Notes: a model not told the origin generated them from the letters alone. Positions 50,986 through 60,662 are shown, counted from the first letter of the stretch. The stretch is DNA of 64,000 bases from Streptomyces sp. CB03234 (GCF_001905885.1 NZ_LIYH01000004.1:248001-312000), one strand, 5' to 3'. Numbers and translations: made by a program.

Positions 50986-53900
50986 CTACCCGTCACCGCG
51001 CCCCAGCGCGCGCAGTGCCTTCCGACGGTGGCTCAGGGCCAGGTTCGCCGCGTCGGGGCTGCCGGAGTCGCGGAAGTGGTCGATTGCCTGCTGGTTGACC
51101 GCGACGGCCTCCTCATACCGCCCGACGTCCACCAGGAGGCCGCCGAGCAGGAGCAGTGCCGTGCCCTCTCCCTGACCGTCCGCGGTCTCCCGGCAGATCT
51201 CCAGATACCGCTCGAACGCGGGGACGGAGTCCTCGTACTGCCGGAGTTCCACGGTCACGACGCCGAGCCGGAACAGCGCCTGGCCTTCGTTGGCACGGTC
51301 CTGTCCGGCGCGGAACAGCTCCGCGGCGCGCCGGTAGGCGGGGACGGCGTCCGCGGACCGGCCCATCTTCTCCAGCACGTGGCCGAGGTGGAAGTGGACC
51401 TGGGACTCCCGGTCGCGGTCGTCCGTCCGGGGGTAGACGGTGGCAGCCCGCCGGTAGGCGGTGACCGCTTCTTCGTTCCGGTCCAGTGCCCGCAGGGCGC
51501 GGCACAGGTTGAGGAGCGCGGATCCCTCCAGGTCGGCGAGGTCGAGTTCCCTGAAGAGAGCGGCAGCGCGCGTGTACGTGGCGATGGCCTCCTCGAACCG
51601 GCCCTCGGCCATGAAGGCCTCGCCCAGGCGGTAGAGGGCCAGGCCCTCGCCACGTGGGTCGCCCGACTCCCGGTAGCGGACGGCGGCCCGCCGCACGACG
51701 GCGACGGACTCCTCCTGCCGGCCCGCCGAGGAGAGGGCGTCGCCGAGACGGACCAGCGCTTCGGCCTCGCCGCGGCCGTCGCCCGTCTCGCGGAAGATCT
51801 CGGCAGCCTGTGTGCAGACGGTGACGGCCTCCTTCAGCTCTCCCCGACCCTCCAGGCCGCGGCCGATGATCGTGAGGGCGTGGGCCTCCCGGGGGCGGTC
51901 GCCGGACCGCCGGTGGAGCCGGGCGGCGTGCCGGCCGGCGGCGACGGCCTCCGCGTGCCGCCCCAACCGGACCAACGATTCAGCGAGCCCGCTCGACGCC
52001 GCACCTTCGCCGCGTGCGTCACCCGCCGCACGGAACGCGGTGACGGCCTGCTCGCGGGCGGTGACGGACTCCTCGGCGCGCCCCAGCTCCACCAGCACGG
52101 CCCCGAGCCGGTCGAGCAGTTCCCCCTCGCGGCCCCGGTCGCCGGCCTCGCGGTAGCCGGCGGCGGCCTGCTCGCAGACGGGCACGGCCTCCGCGTGACG
52201 GCCCTCGTACACGAGGACGAGGGAGAGGCTGTGCAACGCCGTCCGCTCGCCGTCGCGGTCGCCGGTCTCCCGGCAGATCCGCAGCTCCCGCTGGTACGCG
52301 GTGATCGCTTCGGCGGACCGGTGGACCTGGAAGAGATGGGTGCCGAGGCTGTGCAGCAGCACGCGCTCGCGCTCGCGGTTGCCCGCCTTGCGGTAGCCGG
52401 CGGCGGCCTGTTCGCAGGCGGTGACGGCTTCCTCGAACCGCCCCGCTCTGGCCAGGGCCTCGCTGCGGTTGGCCAGCGCATGGGCCTCGTGCTCGTGGTC
52501 ACCGGTCTCCCGCAGGAGCGCGGCGGCCTTCCCGCAGGCCGTGGCGGCCTCCGCGTACCGGCCTGTTTCCGTGCAGGCATTGCCGAGGTTGATCAGCGCC
52601 ATGGCCTCACCGGTGCGGTCGCCGAGCTCGCGGAAGGCCGCGGCGGCCTGCAGCGTGGCGGTGACGGCCTCGTCGTAGCGCTGTGTGCGTACCAGGGTGG
52701 TGCCGAGCCGGCTGAGCACCCGGCCTTCCTTGCCGCGCTCTCCGGTCTCGTGGAAGAGCGCGGCCGAACGCTGGTAGGCGGTGATCGCCTCGTCGAGCCG
52801 CTCTGTCTCGTACAGGGCGTCGGCCAGGTTGCTGAGCGAGTCCGCTTCGCGGCGGTGGTCGCCCTTCTCGCGGTAGATGGCCGCGGCCTGCCGCGTGGGG
52901 ACGATGGACTCCTCGTACCGCCCCTGGCTGAGGAGGGCGTTGCCGAGGTTGTGGAGCGGCAGGCCCTCACGGCGGCCGCCGCCGGTCCCGTCGGAGAGAG
53001 CGGCGGCACGCCGGCTGACGTCGGCGGCTTCGGCGAACCGTTTCGCGGCCGTCAGCGCATTGCTCAGGTTGGTGAGCATCGCGATCTCCAGCAGCCGCTC
53101 GGAGGCGCCCCGGAAGATGGCCGCGGCCCGTTCACAGGCGGCGACGGCCTCGTCGGGGCGGCCGTCGCCGGCCAGGGCGGTGCCGAGGTTGGTCAGAGCG
53201 GCGCCTTCCAGGCTGCGGTCACCGGTCCGGCGGAAATGGCCGGCGGCCCCGTCGAAGAGGGCGGCCGCGTCCTTGGAGCGTCGCATGCCCAGCAGGGCGT
53301 GGCCCGATTCGAGGAGCAGTTCGGCCGCGCGACGGCGGTCACCGGTCTCGACGTGGACGGCCGCGGCCTGCTCCACGGCGGTGACGGCTTCCTCGAAACG
53401 CCCGAGGCGGGCCAGGGTCTGGCCGGCCTTGCCCAATGACGATGCGAGATCGGTGAGCTCGGCACCGGAGGACGTCTCGTCCAGCTGCCGGTACAGCTCG
53501 GTCGCTTGACGCGTGGCTGCCAGCGCTTCCTCCCGGATCCTGCTCGGGGCCTGTGCCAGCCGGTCCCGTACGTCCGCGTGCTCGGGGAGGTCGACCGTGG
53601 GATGGGCGAGCGCCAGCTGCCGGTACAGGTCGTCGGCTTCCCGCGTGACTGCCAGGGCCCGCTCCTCATGGCCCAGGGCGAGGAGCCGGGTGCCGAGGTT
53701 GTTCAGTACCTTGGCCAGATCGTGGCAGTGGGCGGCGAAGTCGGTGTCGGCCAACTGGCGCTGGATGACCACGGCCTCCTCGGCCGGGGCGAGGGCCTCC
53801 TCCGCGCGGCCCACGTCCGCGAGGAAGGCCCCGAGGTTGATCAGCGCGGTCGTCAGGTCCGGCTGGTGGGCGGCGGGGTTGGCGTCTGCCAGCTGCCGGT

Positions 53901-56115
53901 ACAGGTCGGTGGCCACCTCCGTGACCTCGAGGCCCTCCTCGAAGCGGCCCGAAGCGCGCAGCGCGACCCCGAGGTTGGCGAGCGACATGGCGAAGTGGTG
54001 CCGCTCGGCATCGGGGTCGGCGTCGGCCAGGCGCCGGTACAGCTCGACCGCCTCCTCACTGGCGGCCAGGCCCTCCTCGACGCGGCCCGCGTCGATCAGG
54101 CGCAGACCCAGGTTGTTGAGCAGCCCGGCCAGGTCGGGCCGGTACACGGGGTCGGCGGCGGCCAGGCTCCGGTACAGCTCGGCCGCCTCCCGCGTGACGG
54201 CCAGGGCCTCCTCGGGCCGGCCGTGCCGGGAGAGCCGGTTGCCGAGCCCCGCCAGCGAGTCCGCCAGGCGGTCCTGGTGGGCGGCGCGGTCGGCGTCGGC
54301 CAGGCGGCGGCTGATCGCCACGGATTCCTCGGCGACGAACAGTGCCTCCTCCCAGCGGCCCGCGGCGGACAGCCGGTCGCCGAGTGAGCTGAGGGAGTTC
54401 GCCAGCTGAGGAAGGTGGCCGGGGTCGCTCCTGGCGAGCTCCCGGTGCAGGCGTACGGCCTCCTCGGCGGGGGCGACCGCCTGCTCCCGGCGGCCGGCGT
54501 TGGCCCGGCGCCACGCCAACGTGCCGTACAGCCAGGCGCGTTGGCCGAGGTCCGTGGTCGCGGTCAGCCGGTGCGCGATCAGGGTCTCGGCGACGGCCAG
54601 GATTCCGCTGTCGAGATCCGCGTGGCGGCCCGGGGGGAGCTGCGATTCGACGGCCTCCAGCACCGTGAGCAGGGAGGGGTCGACGCGCTCCCCGGCCGCG
54701 CCGCCCGCGTCGGCGAGAGCGGCGAGCGCGGTCAGGGCGGGGCTGCCGGCGGCGATCGCGAGGCCGGGTTCGGCGCGCAGCAAGGGGTAGAGCACCCGCT
54801 CGCCGATATGGGCCCAGCGGTCGGCGGCGGACGCCAGGAACGTCACGGCCCGCGGGGCCACGGTGGGCTTCAGCTCACCGTCCAGCAGGGTGGCGGGGAC
54901 ACCGCTCGCCCACGGGTCCGGGTCATACGCGCTGATGTCGTGCCCGGGGGTGAGCAGGCCGAGGAAGTCCTCGGCGAGCCGGTCGGGGTAGAGCGGCTCC
55001 AGGACCAGTTCGCGGTCGGAGGGCGGGTAGCAGAACCGGTGGTCGAGGAGGAGCTCCTGCGGATGGCCCGGCAGGTCCAGGGCGCGCAGCGCCCGCGTCC
55101 CGGTGTCGTGGCTCACCGCACCGGTGAGTGCGGCGGTGAACACCGTCCTGGCCATGACCGCGGGCCGGGTTCGGTAGTCCTGCCCGTGCCCACCGGCGTC
55201 GAACAGCCGCTGCCACGCCCGGTACTCGCGGTCCAGGAGGTATGCCGACAGCTCGTGCGGCTCCGCGAGGGACAGCCGCTCACCGCGCGTGTGGGCGTCG
55301 ACGGAGACCAGGGCGGCCATGTGCAGGTTCAGGGTCAGGCCGAAGTCACGGCGGTCCAGGGAAGCGGGCGGTTCGACGCTTGCCGCGTCCGGCAGGCCGT
55401 ACAGGTCGCTTGCTGCGAAGCGGTCACGAGCGGCGGTGAACATCCGCAGCCGGTCCGCGTCCAGGGAGGGAAGGAGCAGGTCACCGGTGGCGGCGCGGCG
55501 GTCGGCGAGTTCACCGCGAAGGGCCGCGAACCAGCGGACCGTGCGGCCGATCAGGAGGACACGCGTGGGCCGCTGCTGGTGCAGGACGGGTTCGGAGAGC
55601 AGACGTTCCAACTCACTGTGCGCCCAGCGGTCGGCGTAGTCGACGACGACCAGCACACCCGCCCCACCGGCCCCCTCCGCGGGCGAGGCGGCCATGTGGC
55701 CCGGGGAGGAGCCTCCGCCCCGGAATCCCGCCTGCAGGACCTGCCAGCGCTCGGCCGCCGGCAGGTCCGGGCTCCGGGACCGTTCGGCGAACTCCGTGGC
55801 GAGCCGGGTCTTGCCCTCGCCGCCGGGAGCGTGGAGCAGCAGCACCGAAAGCCGCGCGTCCTGCGCGTCCCGCCACTGCTGTAGCCGCTCGAGCTCGGTC
55901 TTCCGCCCGATGAAGGGGACGACGTGGCTACGCGCGTCGAGGAGACGGCTCGGCTGAGCCATCAGCCATGCGGTGTCCGGGGCGGCCGGGGCGGGTAACG
56001 CCTCGATCGTGGGCTGCCGCGTCCCGTAGTAGTGGTTGACGGTCGCGGTCGCGTACGGGCCCTGTGCCGCCGCCGCACCGGCGGCGAGGTGCTGTTCGTA
56101 GCGCGGCTCGGTCAA
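50986..56115 (-). CDS. STAND-like P-loop NTPase with long TPR array
   Basis: A 1,709-residue protein, apparently cytoplasmic. The head has VNHYYGTRQP at residues 26-35, then an NTPase module starting VPFIGRKTELERLQQW (66-81) with Walker A HAPGGEGKTR (95-104) and Walker B VLVVVDYADR. After a helical linker (about 300-560), some 25-28 TPR-like units run from about 570 to the end, each like GRFEEAVTACEQAAAGYRKA. The plan (NTPase plus superstructure repeats) is that of STAND switches, including bacterial conflict NTPases. Its TTG start overlaps the TGA stop of the small upstream gene (TTGA), so both are translated together. No toxic effector domain is recognised. Confidence 0.82.
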   Translation of the reverse strand: MTEPRYEQHLAAGAAAAQGPYATATVNHYYGTRQPTIEALPAPAAPDTAWLMAQPSRLLDARSHVVPFIGRKTELERLQQWRDAQDARLSVLLLHAPGGEGKTRLATEFAERSRSPDLPAAERWQVLQAGFRGGGSSPGHMAASPAEGAGGAGVLVVVDYADRWAHSELERLLSEPVLHQQRPTRVLLIGRTVRWFAALRGELADRRAATGDLLLPSLDADRLRMFTAARDRFAASDLYGLPDAASVEPPASLDRRDFGLTLNLHMAALVSVDAHTRGERLSLAEPHELSAYLLDREYRAWQRLFDAGGHGQDYRTRPAVMARTVFTAALTGAVSHDTGTRALRALDLPGHPQELLLDHRFCYPPSDRELVLEPLYPDRLAEDFLGLLTPGHDISAYDPDPWASGVPATLLDGELKPTVAPRAVTFLASAADRWAHIGERVLYPLLRAEPGLAIAAGSPALTALAALADAGGAAGERVDPSLLTVLEAVESQLPPGRHADLDSGILAVAETLIAHRLTATTDLGQRAWLYGTLAWRRANAGRREQAVAPAEEAVRLHRELARSDPGHLPQLANSLSSLGDRLSAAGRWEEALFVAEESVAISRRLADADRAAHQDRLADSLAGLGNRLSRHGRPEEALAVTREAAELYRSLAAADPVYRPDLAGLLNNLGLRLIDAGRVEEGLAASEEAVELYRRLADADPDAERHHFAMSLANLGVALRASGRFEEGLEVTEVATDLYRQLADANPAAHQPDLTTALINLGAFLADVGRAEEALAPAEEAVVIQRQLADTDFAAHCHDLAKVLNNLGTRLLALGHEERALAVTREADDLYRQLALAHPTVDLPEHADVRDRLAQAPSRIREEALAATRQATELYRQLDETSSGAELTDLASSLGKAGQTLARLGRFEEAVTAVEQAAAVHVETGDRRRAAELLLESGHALLGMRRSKDAAALFDGAAGHFRRTGDRSLEGAALTNLGTALAGDGRPDEAVAACERAAAIFRGASERLLEIAMLTNLSNALTAAKRFAEAADVSRRAAALSDGTGGGRREGLPLHNLGNALLSQGRYEESIVPTRQAAAIYREKGDHRREADSLSNLADALYETERLDEAITAYQRSAALFHETGERGKEGRVLSRLGTTLVRTQRYDEAVTATLQAAAAFRELGDRTGEAMALINLGNACTETGRYAEAATACGKAAALLRETGDHEHEAHALANRSEALARAGRFEEAVTACEQAAAGYRKAGNRERERVLLHSLGTHLFQVHRSAEAITAYQRELRICRETGDRDGERTALHSLSLVLVYEGRHAEAVPVCEQAAAGYREAGDRGREGELLDRLGAVLVELGRAEESVTAREQAVTAFRAAGDARGEGAASSGLAESLVRLGRHAEAVAAGRHAARLHRRSGDRPREAHALTIIGRGLEGRGELKEAVTVCTQAAEIFRETGDGRGEAEALVRLGDALSSAGRQEESVAVVRRAAVRYRESGDPRGEGLALYRLGEAFMAEGRFEEAIATYTRAAALFRELDLADLEGSALLNLCRALRALDRNEEAVTAYRRAATVYPRTDDRDRESQVHFHLGHVLEKMGRSADAVPAYRRAAELFRAGQDRANEGQALFRLGVVTVELRQYEDSVPAFERYLEICRETADGQGEGTALLLLGGLLVDVGRYEEAVAVNQQAIDHFRDSGSPDAANLALSHRRKALRALGRGDG

Positions 56116-56618
56116 GATTCACCGATCGGTGCCTGGGCCGGCGAACCGCCGGGCGCATAGTGGTGGTTGTTGATGGTCACGGCGGCCCCCGGGCCCTGCG
56201 CGCCCGCGCCACCGTTGTGGATCACCTGGCTGTAGACGCCGCCGGTGCCTGTCCCGCGCAGTGCCGCCCCGAGGGCGCGGATCTCGCCGTCGGCGCCGGG
56301 CTGCCCGGCGATCAGCTCGCGCAGCAGCCCCTCGTACTCGGCCGAGCGGTCGGCGTTCGCCTCCAGGGCCGCCCCGAGCCGGGCCGCCCAGTCGTCGTGC
56401 GCCGCGCCCAGGGCCGACTCGTCGCCCCGCTCGTACGCCGCGAGAACGATCTCCCGGGCCTGTTCCAACTCCGCCTCGGCACCGGCTTCTTCGCCTGATC
56501 GACCCAGGCCGAGCAGGCGGCTGAAGCCCTGTTTGGTGTGCCCCCACGCGTCCGTCGTCATCGCGGTGACGAGCGTGGTCGCGGCGGTGGCGGCGACGGC
56601 CGCGACAGCAGGATCCAA
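56112..56618 (-). CDS. Small helical partner of the STAND-like NTPase
   Basis: A 168-residue protein starting at TTG 56618 (MDPAVAAVAATAATTLVTAM), for which GGAGGGGG lies eight bases upstream; a GTG eight codons earlier is possible but has no such site. The N-terminus is hydrophobic and could be an amphipathic or membrane-touching helix; residues 40-125 are charged helices (AEAELEQAREIVLAAYERGD). The tail GPGAAVTINNHHYAPGG resembles the head of the NTPase (ATATVNHYYGT). It overlaps the NTPase gene by four bases. Likely an adaptor or effector-associated protein; function unknown. Confidence 0.7.
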   Translation of the reverse strand: MDPAVAAVAATAATTLVTAMTTDAWGHTKQGFSRLLGLGRSGEEAGAEAELEQAREIVLAAYERGDESALGAAHDDWAARLGAALEANADRSAEYEGLLRELIAGQPGADGEIRALGAALRGTGTGGVYSQVIHNGGAGAQGPGAAVTINNHHYAPGGSPAQAPIGES

Positions 56619-56800
56619 GACGATCTCCCCCTCCAGAGGCACTCAGCCACTCCGAGAGCACAAGTGTGCCATTGGGGGCCCCTCATGGCTTCGTTCAGGC
56701 GCCGCCGCCTGTGGTGACGACCCCGTGGAGGGCGACATGGCCGGGAGCGTACTCTGCACGTCCGGCCCCGGTCGTCCGTCACCAACACGAGGTACGCAGC

Positions 56801-57124
56801 ATGGGTATTCGCCTCAGCGGCATCGTCATCGACGCCAAGGACCCCGAGCGCCTTGCCCGGTTCTGGAGCGGGTTGCTCGATCTGGAGATCACCCGTCGTG
56901 AGGAGGACTGGATCAGTCTTGGCCGCGGCTTCGCCCTGCAGCGCGTCACGGAGCCCAAGACCGTGAAGAACCGTGTCCATGTGGACGTGGTCGCCGACGA
57001 CTTCGCCGAGGCCGTCGCCCGTGCCGCGGCGCTGGGGGCCACGGCGGTCGGGGAGATGCACGAGAACCTCTGGCAGGTCTGGCAGGACCCCGAGGGGAAC
57101 GAGTTCTGCATCTGTCTGTCGTGA
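56801..57124 (+). CDS. VOC-family (glyoxalase-like) protein
   Basis: A 107-residue single VOC module: IRLSGIVIDAKDPERLARFW, then VTEPKTVKNRVHVDVVADDF and WQVWQDPEGNEFCICLS. VOC folds carry glyoxalases, dioxygenases and antibiotic-binding resistance proteins; metal residues (His in HVDV, Glu near the C-terminus in GNEF) are plausible here. ATG 56801 has GAGGT upstream. It is divergent from the STAND-like system by about 180 bp. The substrate cannot be inferred. Confidence 0.85.
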   Translation: MGIRLSGIVIDAKDPERLARFWSGLLDLEITRREEDWISLGRGFALQRVTEPKTVKNRVHVDVVADDFAEAVARAAALGATAVGEMHENLWQVWQDPEGNEFCICLS

Positions 57125-57310
57125 CCAGCGGCTGCACGACCCCGGAGGGAAGAAAGGCCTCCCGCGTTCTCCGTCGGGGGGACCATTTGTCGTCCCGGCC
57201 GTCCTCCTACGGTCGGAGGCATCAGGATCCCGGCGATGGATTCGCCCGACTGCCGTTGCCGAGAGGGTGGTTGGAACCCAACCGGCCCCTTCCCAAGGAG
57301 CGGCATCATT

Positions 57311-58912
57311 GTGCGAAGCAGACGAATAGTCCCTCTTCTGGCCGTCGGCACCGTCGCAACGCTTGTCCCCGCCCTCGCGCCCGCCACCGCCACCGCCTCC
57401 CCCACCACTTCGGCGCGCGCGGCCTCCGCCGCGGCAGGCTCTCTGAAGCAGTACGTGCATCAGAAGCCCCGGTGGAAGCGCTGTGACGCGCAGAGCCCCG
57501 CCGCTTTCCAGTGCGCGACCCTCAAGGTCCCGCTCGACTACGGCCGTCCCGGCGGCAAGCAGATCGACATCGCGGTGTCGCGGATGAAGGCGAGCAGCGC
57601 CCAGGAACGTCGCGGTGTGCTGCTGCTCAACCCCGGGGGCCCCGGCGGACCGGGCCTGGACATGCCCCTGTACCTGGGGTCCGTGCTTCCCGCGGCCGTG
57701 AAGAAGCAGTACGACCTCATCGGCTTCGATCCTCGGGGCGTCGGCCGGAGTACGCCGGTCGGCTGCGGTCTGACCGACGACGAACGGGACTGGCAGCGTC
57801 CGTACAAGGCCGCGACGTTCGCCAAGGACGTGAAGTGGGCCCGTACGGTGGCCGAGAAGTGCCGGGCCAGGGCCGGTGCGGCTCTGCCCCACCTCACCAC
57901 CCGCAACACGGCCCGGGACATGGACGTCATCCGCGGTGTGCTGGGCGAGAAGAAGATCTCCTACCTGGGGTACTCGTACGGAACCTACCTCGGAGCCGTC
58001 TACACGCAGATGTTCCCCCGGCGGGCGGACCGGTTCGTCCTGGACAGCGCCGTCGACCCCCAGCGCGTCTGGCGGGGCATGATCCAGGTGTGGGCGGAGG
58101 GAGCGGAGCCCGCGTTCACGCGATGGAGCGAGTGGACCGCCCGGCGCCACGCCACGTACCGGCTGGGCGACACCCCGGCGAAGGTCCGCAAGACGTTCTG
58201 GGACCTGGTCGCCCAAGCCGACCGCACGCCCATAGACCTCGACGGAACCCTGATGACCGGTGACGACATCCGCGCGGAGCGGGCCGTCTTCTTCTACGTG
58301 CGGAGCGCTGCCGAGAGGGTCGCCGAGCTGAAGAGGGCCGCCTCGGGCGAGAAGCCGGCCCCGTCACCGGACCGCGGCTCGTCGCCGAGCCCCGTACCGC
58401 CGGCGTTCGCCCGCGCCGTTCCGGCGGACAACGGGGACGCGAGCTTCTGGGCCGTCGTGTGTGCCGACACCCGGGCATGGCCGCGTGACCCCGAGCAGTA
58501 CCGCCGCGACGCGATCCGCGACAAGGTCAGGTACCCGCTGTACGGCGACTTCGCGTCCCACATCAAGCCGTGTGCGTTCTGGAAGAACGGCAGCGAGCCC
58601 GCCACCACGGTGGACAACAAGGTCGGCGCGCTCATCCTGCACAACGAGTGGGACTCGCAGACCCCGCTGGCCAGCGGGCAGGGCCTGCGCCGGTCCATGA
58701 AGGGCTCGCGCATGGTGACGGTCCTCGGCGGAGAGGGCCACGGCATCTACGGTTCCACGTCCTGCGCGGACAAGACCGCCACGGTCTACCTGACCACCGG
58801 CAGGCTGCCGGCCAAGGACCTCACCTGCCGGGCCCCGGCGGGACCCGGCCAGCGGTTGCGACTGCCGCTGCCAACACCTCCGGGGATCCCGGCGATGACC
58901 CCGCGCTTCTGA
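57311..58912 (+). CDS. Secreted alpha/beta hydrolase, tripeptidyl aminopeptidase-like
   Basis: A 533-residue exported enzyme. Signal peptide MRSRRIVPLLAVGTVATLVP followed by an Ala/Thr-rich cleavage zone. The fold shows the oxyanion loop LLNPGGPGGPGLD, FDPRGVGRSTPVGC, the nucleophile in SYLGYSYGTYLGAVY (GYSYG), the acid in LHNEWDSQTPL and the histidine in GGEGHGIYG. This is the layout of Streptomyces SlpD/SlpE and tripeptidyl aminopeptidases, which clip peptides outside the cell. A C-terminal extension typical of the TAP family is present. GTG 57311 follows AAGGAG; the in-frame upstream part (57236) lacks signal features. Confidence 0.88.
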   Translation: MRSRRIVPLLAVGTVATLVPALAPATATASPTTSARAASAAAGSLKQYVHQKPRWKRCDAQSPAAFQCATLKVPLDYGRPGGKQIDIAVSRMKASSAQERRGVLLLNPGGPGGPGLDMPLYLGSVLPAAVKKQYDLIGFDPRGVGRSTPVGCGLTDDERDWQRPYKAATFAKDVKWARTVAEKCRARAGAALPHLTTRNTARDMDVIRGVLGEKKISYLGYSYGTYLGAVYTQMFPRRADRFVLDSAVDPQRVWRGMIQVWAEGAEPAFTRWSEWTARRHATYRLGDTPAKVRKTFWDLVAQADRTPIDLDGTLMTGDDIRAERAVFFYVRSAAERVAELKRAASGEKPAPSPDRGSSPSPVPPAFARAVPADNGDASFWAVVCADTRAWPRDPEQYRRDAIRDKVRYPLYGDFASHIKPCAFWKNGSEPATTVDNKVGALILHNEWDSQTPLASGQGLRRSMKGSRMVTVLGGEGHGIYGSTSCADKTATVYLTTGRLPAKDLTCRAPAGPGQRLRLPLPTPPGIPAMTPRF

Positions 58913-58935
58913 CGAACTCCCCTGTCACCCGGGGG

Positions 58936-58970
58936 GATGTGGGGCCTTCCGCAGTGGAAGGGCCCACATC
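58936..58970 (+). terminator. Terminator of the secreted hydrolase gene
   Basis: Inverted repeat GATGTGGGGCCTTCC ... GGAAGGGCCCACATC with one mismatch and a five-base loop, 23 bp after the hydrolase stop. It is a strong, well placed hairpin. Confidence 0.82.
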
Positions 58971-59037
58971 ATCCCCGACGGCCGGGCAGGTCGGCGCGGG
59001 TTCCACAGGGTGCGTCGGGAGTGCATAAGGTGCTGCC

Positions 59038-60153
59038 ATGCCTGCTTCGTTGAGTTCCGCGAAAACCGCCGCCGCGCTGCGCACATCGGCACGTGTCTCC
59101 GTCGAATCGCTGTTGGTCCTCCTGGCGGCTTCGGTGGCCCTGTGGCTTCTGGGGCGGATGTGGTCGATCGTCTGGCCTCTCATAGTGGGCTTGCTCCTCA
59201 CCACACTGACCTGGCCCCTGGCCCGCTTCCTGCGTCGTCGCGGGTGGCCTGCGGCTCTGGCCGCGTCGGTGGTGACCGTGGTGTTCCTGCTGGTGGTCAC
59301 GGGCATCGTGGCGCTGATCGCGGTTCCGGTGGCGTCGCAGTCCGGCGAGTTGGCCGACGGCGTGGTCGAGGGCGTTCAAAGGCTGCGCGAGTGGGCCGCC
59401 GGGCCGCCGTTGAACATCGGTGACGACCAGATCACCAGTAGCCTGGACACGGCCGTCGCCCGTGTCCAGGACAGCATCGGCAGCATGGTCACCGCGGTGG
59501 TCACCGGGGTGAGCACCGTGGTCAATGGCGTGGTGACCGCCGTTCTGGCGCTCTTCCTGATGTTCTTCTTCCTCAAGGACGGTTCGCGGTTCCTGCCGTG
59601 GCTGACCCGCCAGCTCCCCGGTCGCCTTGCCACCGACGTCCCGGTCGTGGCCGCCCGTTGCTGGGAGACCCTCGGCGCGTTCGTGCGCTCCCAGGCGTTC
59701 GTCGGTCTGCTCGACGCCGTTCTCATCGGCATCGGCCTGTGGATCCTCAAGGTCCCGCTGGTGCTCCCGCTCGCGGTACTGACCTTCGTGTCCGCGTTCG
59801 TGCCGATCGTGGGGGCCCTCTTCGCCGGTCTCGTCGCGGTGCTCATCGCCCTGGTCTCGAACGGTCTGACGGACGCGCTGATCGTGCTGGCGATCATCGT
59901 CGTGGTGCAGCAGCTCGAGGGCAATGTGTTCCAGCCCATGATCCAGAGCCGCGGGCTCGGCCTGCACGCGGCGGTGGTCCTCCTGGCGGTCACCTTGGGC
60001 GGCAGCCTGGCCGGCATCGTGGGCAGCCTGCTCGCGGTACCGGCGGCCGCGCTGGTCGCGGTTGTCTGGAACTACCTGCGTGAACAGCTCAGCGAGCCGC
60101 TGCGGGAACCCGAGCCGGAGGAGTCGCACTCCGGCGCGACCGTCGCGTCGTAG
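59038..60153 (+). CDS. AI-2E-family transporter (UPF0118)
   Basis: A 371-residue polytopic membrane protein with seven to eight helices. Features of the AI-2E/TqsA/PerM family: IVWPLIVGLLLTTLTWPLAR, a soluble loop region (EWAAGPPLNIGDDQITSSLD), then FLMFFFLKDGSRFLPWLTRQ and QQLEGNVFQPMIQSRGLGLH. Some members export autoinducer-2 or drive Na+/H+ exchange; here the role is unknown. Start ATG 59038. The C-terminal tail is short and acidic. It follows the hydrolase terminator and is separate from it. Confidence 0.88.
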   Translation: MPASLSSAKTAAALRTSARVSVESLLVLLAASVALWLLGRMWSIVWPLIVGLLLTTLTWPLARFLRRRGWPAALAASVVTVVFLLVVTGIVALIAVPVASQSGELADGVVEGVQRLREWAAGPPLNIGDDQITSSLDTAVARVQDSIGSMVTAVVTGVSTVVNGVVTAVLALFLMFFFLKDGSRFLPWLTRQLPGRLATDVPVVAARCWETLGAFVRSQAFVGLLDAVLIGIGLWILKVPLVLPLAVLTFVSAFVPIVGALFAGLVAVLIALVSNGLTDALIVLAIIVVVQQLEGNVFQPMIQSRGLGLHAAVVLLAVTLGGSLAGIVGSLLAVPAAALVAVVWNYLREQLSEPLREPEPEESHSGATVAS

Positions 60154-60201
60154 CGTCGCCGACCCGCGGCAGACCGAGGGTCTCGGGGGCGGCCAGTAGG
60201 C

Positions 60202-60403
60202 ATGCCCGAGGGACAGCTGGCGCTGCTCTGCCTCGTCGGGGAGCGCGACGGGGTCACCGTGGGCGTGGCCGCCGACGTGCTGCTGATGAAGCCCGACAAT
60301 GTGAGCGCCCGGGTCACCCAGCTCGTCGGCCTGGGGTTGCTGGAGCGGGGGCAGGACCCTGCCGACAAGTGGGTGGCGCACCTCCACGTGACGGCCGAGG
60401 CCG
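60202..60403 (+). pseudogene. MarR-family regulator fragment
   Basis: About 67 residues of a MarR winged helix: PEGQLALLCLVGERDGVTVG, then MKPDNVSARVTQLVGLGLLE and RGQDPADKWVAHLHVTAEAG. The normal N-terminal helix before it and the C-terminal dimerisation helices after it are missing. The frame then runs into antisense of the next remnant. It cannot fold as a complete regulator. Confidence 0.65.
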
Positions 60404-60615
60404 GCCCGCCCGCCGTCCCCAGGAGCACCAGGCGGGTCCGGTGCCCGGTCGGCTCCGGGGCGGTGCTGTACGGATCGCGCCGCGGCCTGCCGCGCGCCCG
60501 CCGCCACCAGTCCGCCCGCGGCCGCGGTGGCCCCGAGAGCTTGCAGGAACCGGCGGCGGCCGGACCCGGGAAGGGAGTCCCCTTGGCCGAGGACCCGCGC
60601 GACGACATCGCACAC
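60390..60615 (-). pseudogene. N-terminal remnant of a Tat-exported MBL-fold hydrolase
   Basis: From GTG 60615, with AAGGAG upstream, the reading is a Tat signal: GSGRRRFLQALGATAAAGGL then VAAGARQAAARSV. In another frame directly after it comes TRLVLLGTAGGPAS, which is the usual first strand of secreted metallo-beta-lactamase-fold proteins. Thus there is a frameshift, and everything after about 60390, including the HxHxDH zinc motif, is gone. The deletion joins it to the MarR fragment. Confidence 0.55.
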
Positions 60616-60662
60616 GGTGGACGCACTCCTTGATTTGAGGGACCTCATGAGGAACGGACCGG

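Noticed and set aside
51028..53439. An 803-residue plus-strand frame inside the TPR gene
   Set aside because: It mirrors the TPR periodicity (repeated GGDGLL-like units) because it is antisense to repeats; no start signal or family features.
50986..54500. CRISPR-like regular spacing of similar blocks
   Set aside because: The repeats are about 120 bp apart, degenerate, in frame and encode TPR units; there are no unique spacers between identical repeats.
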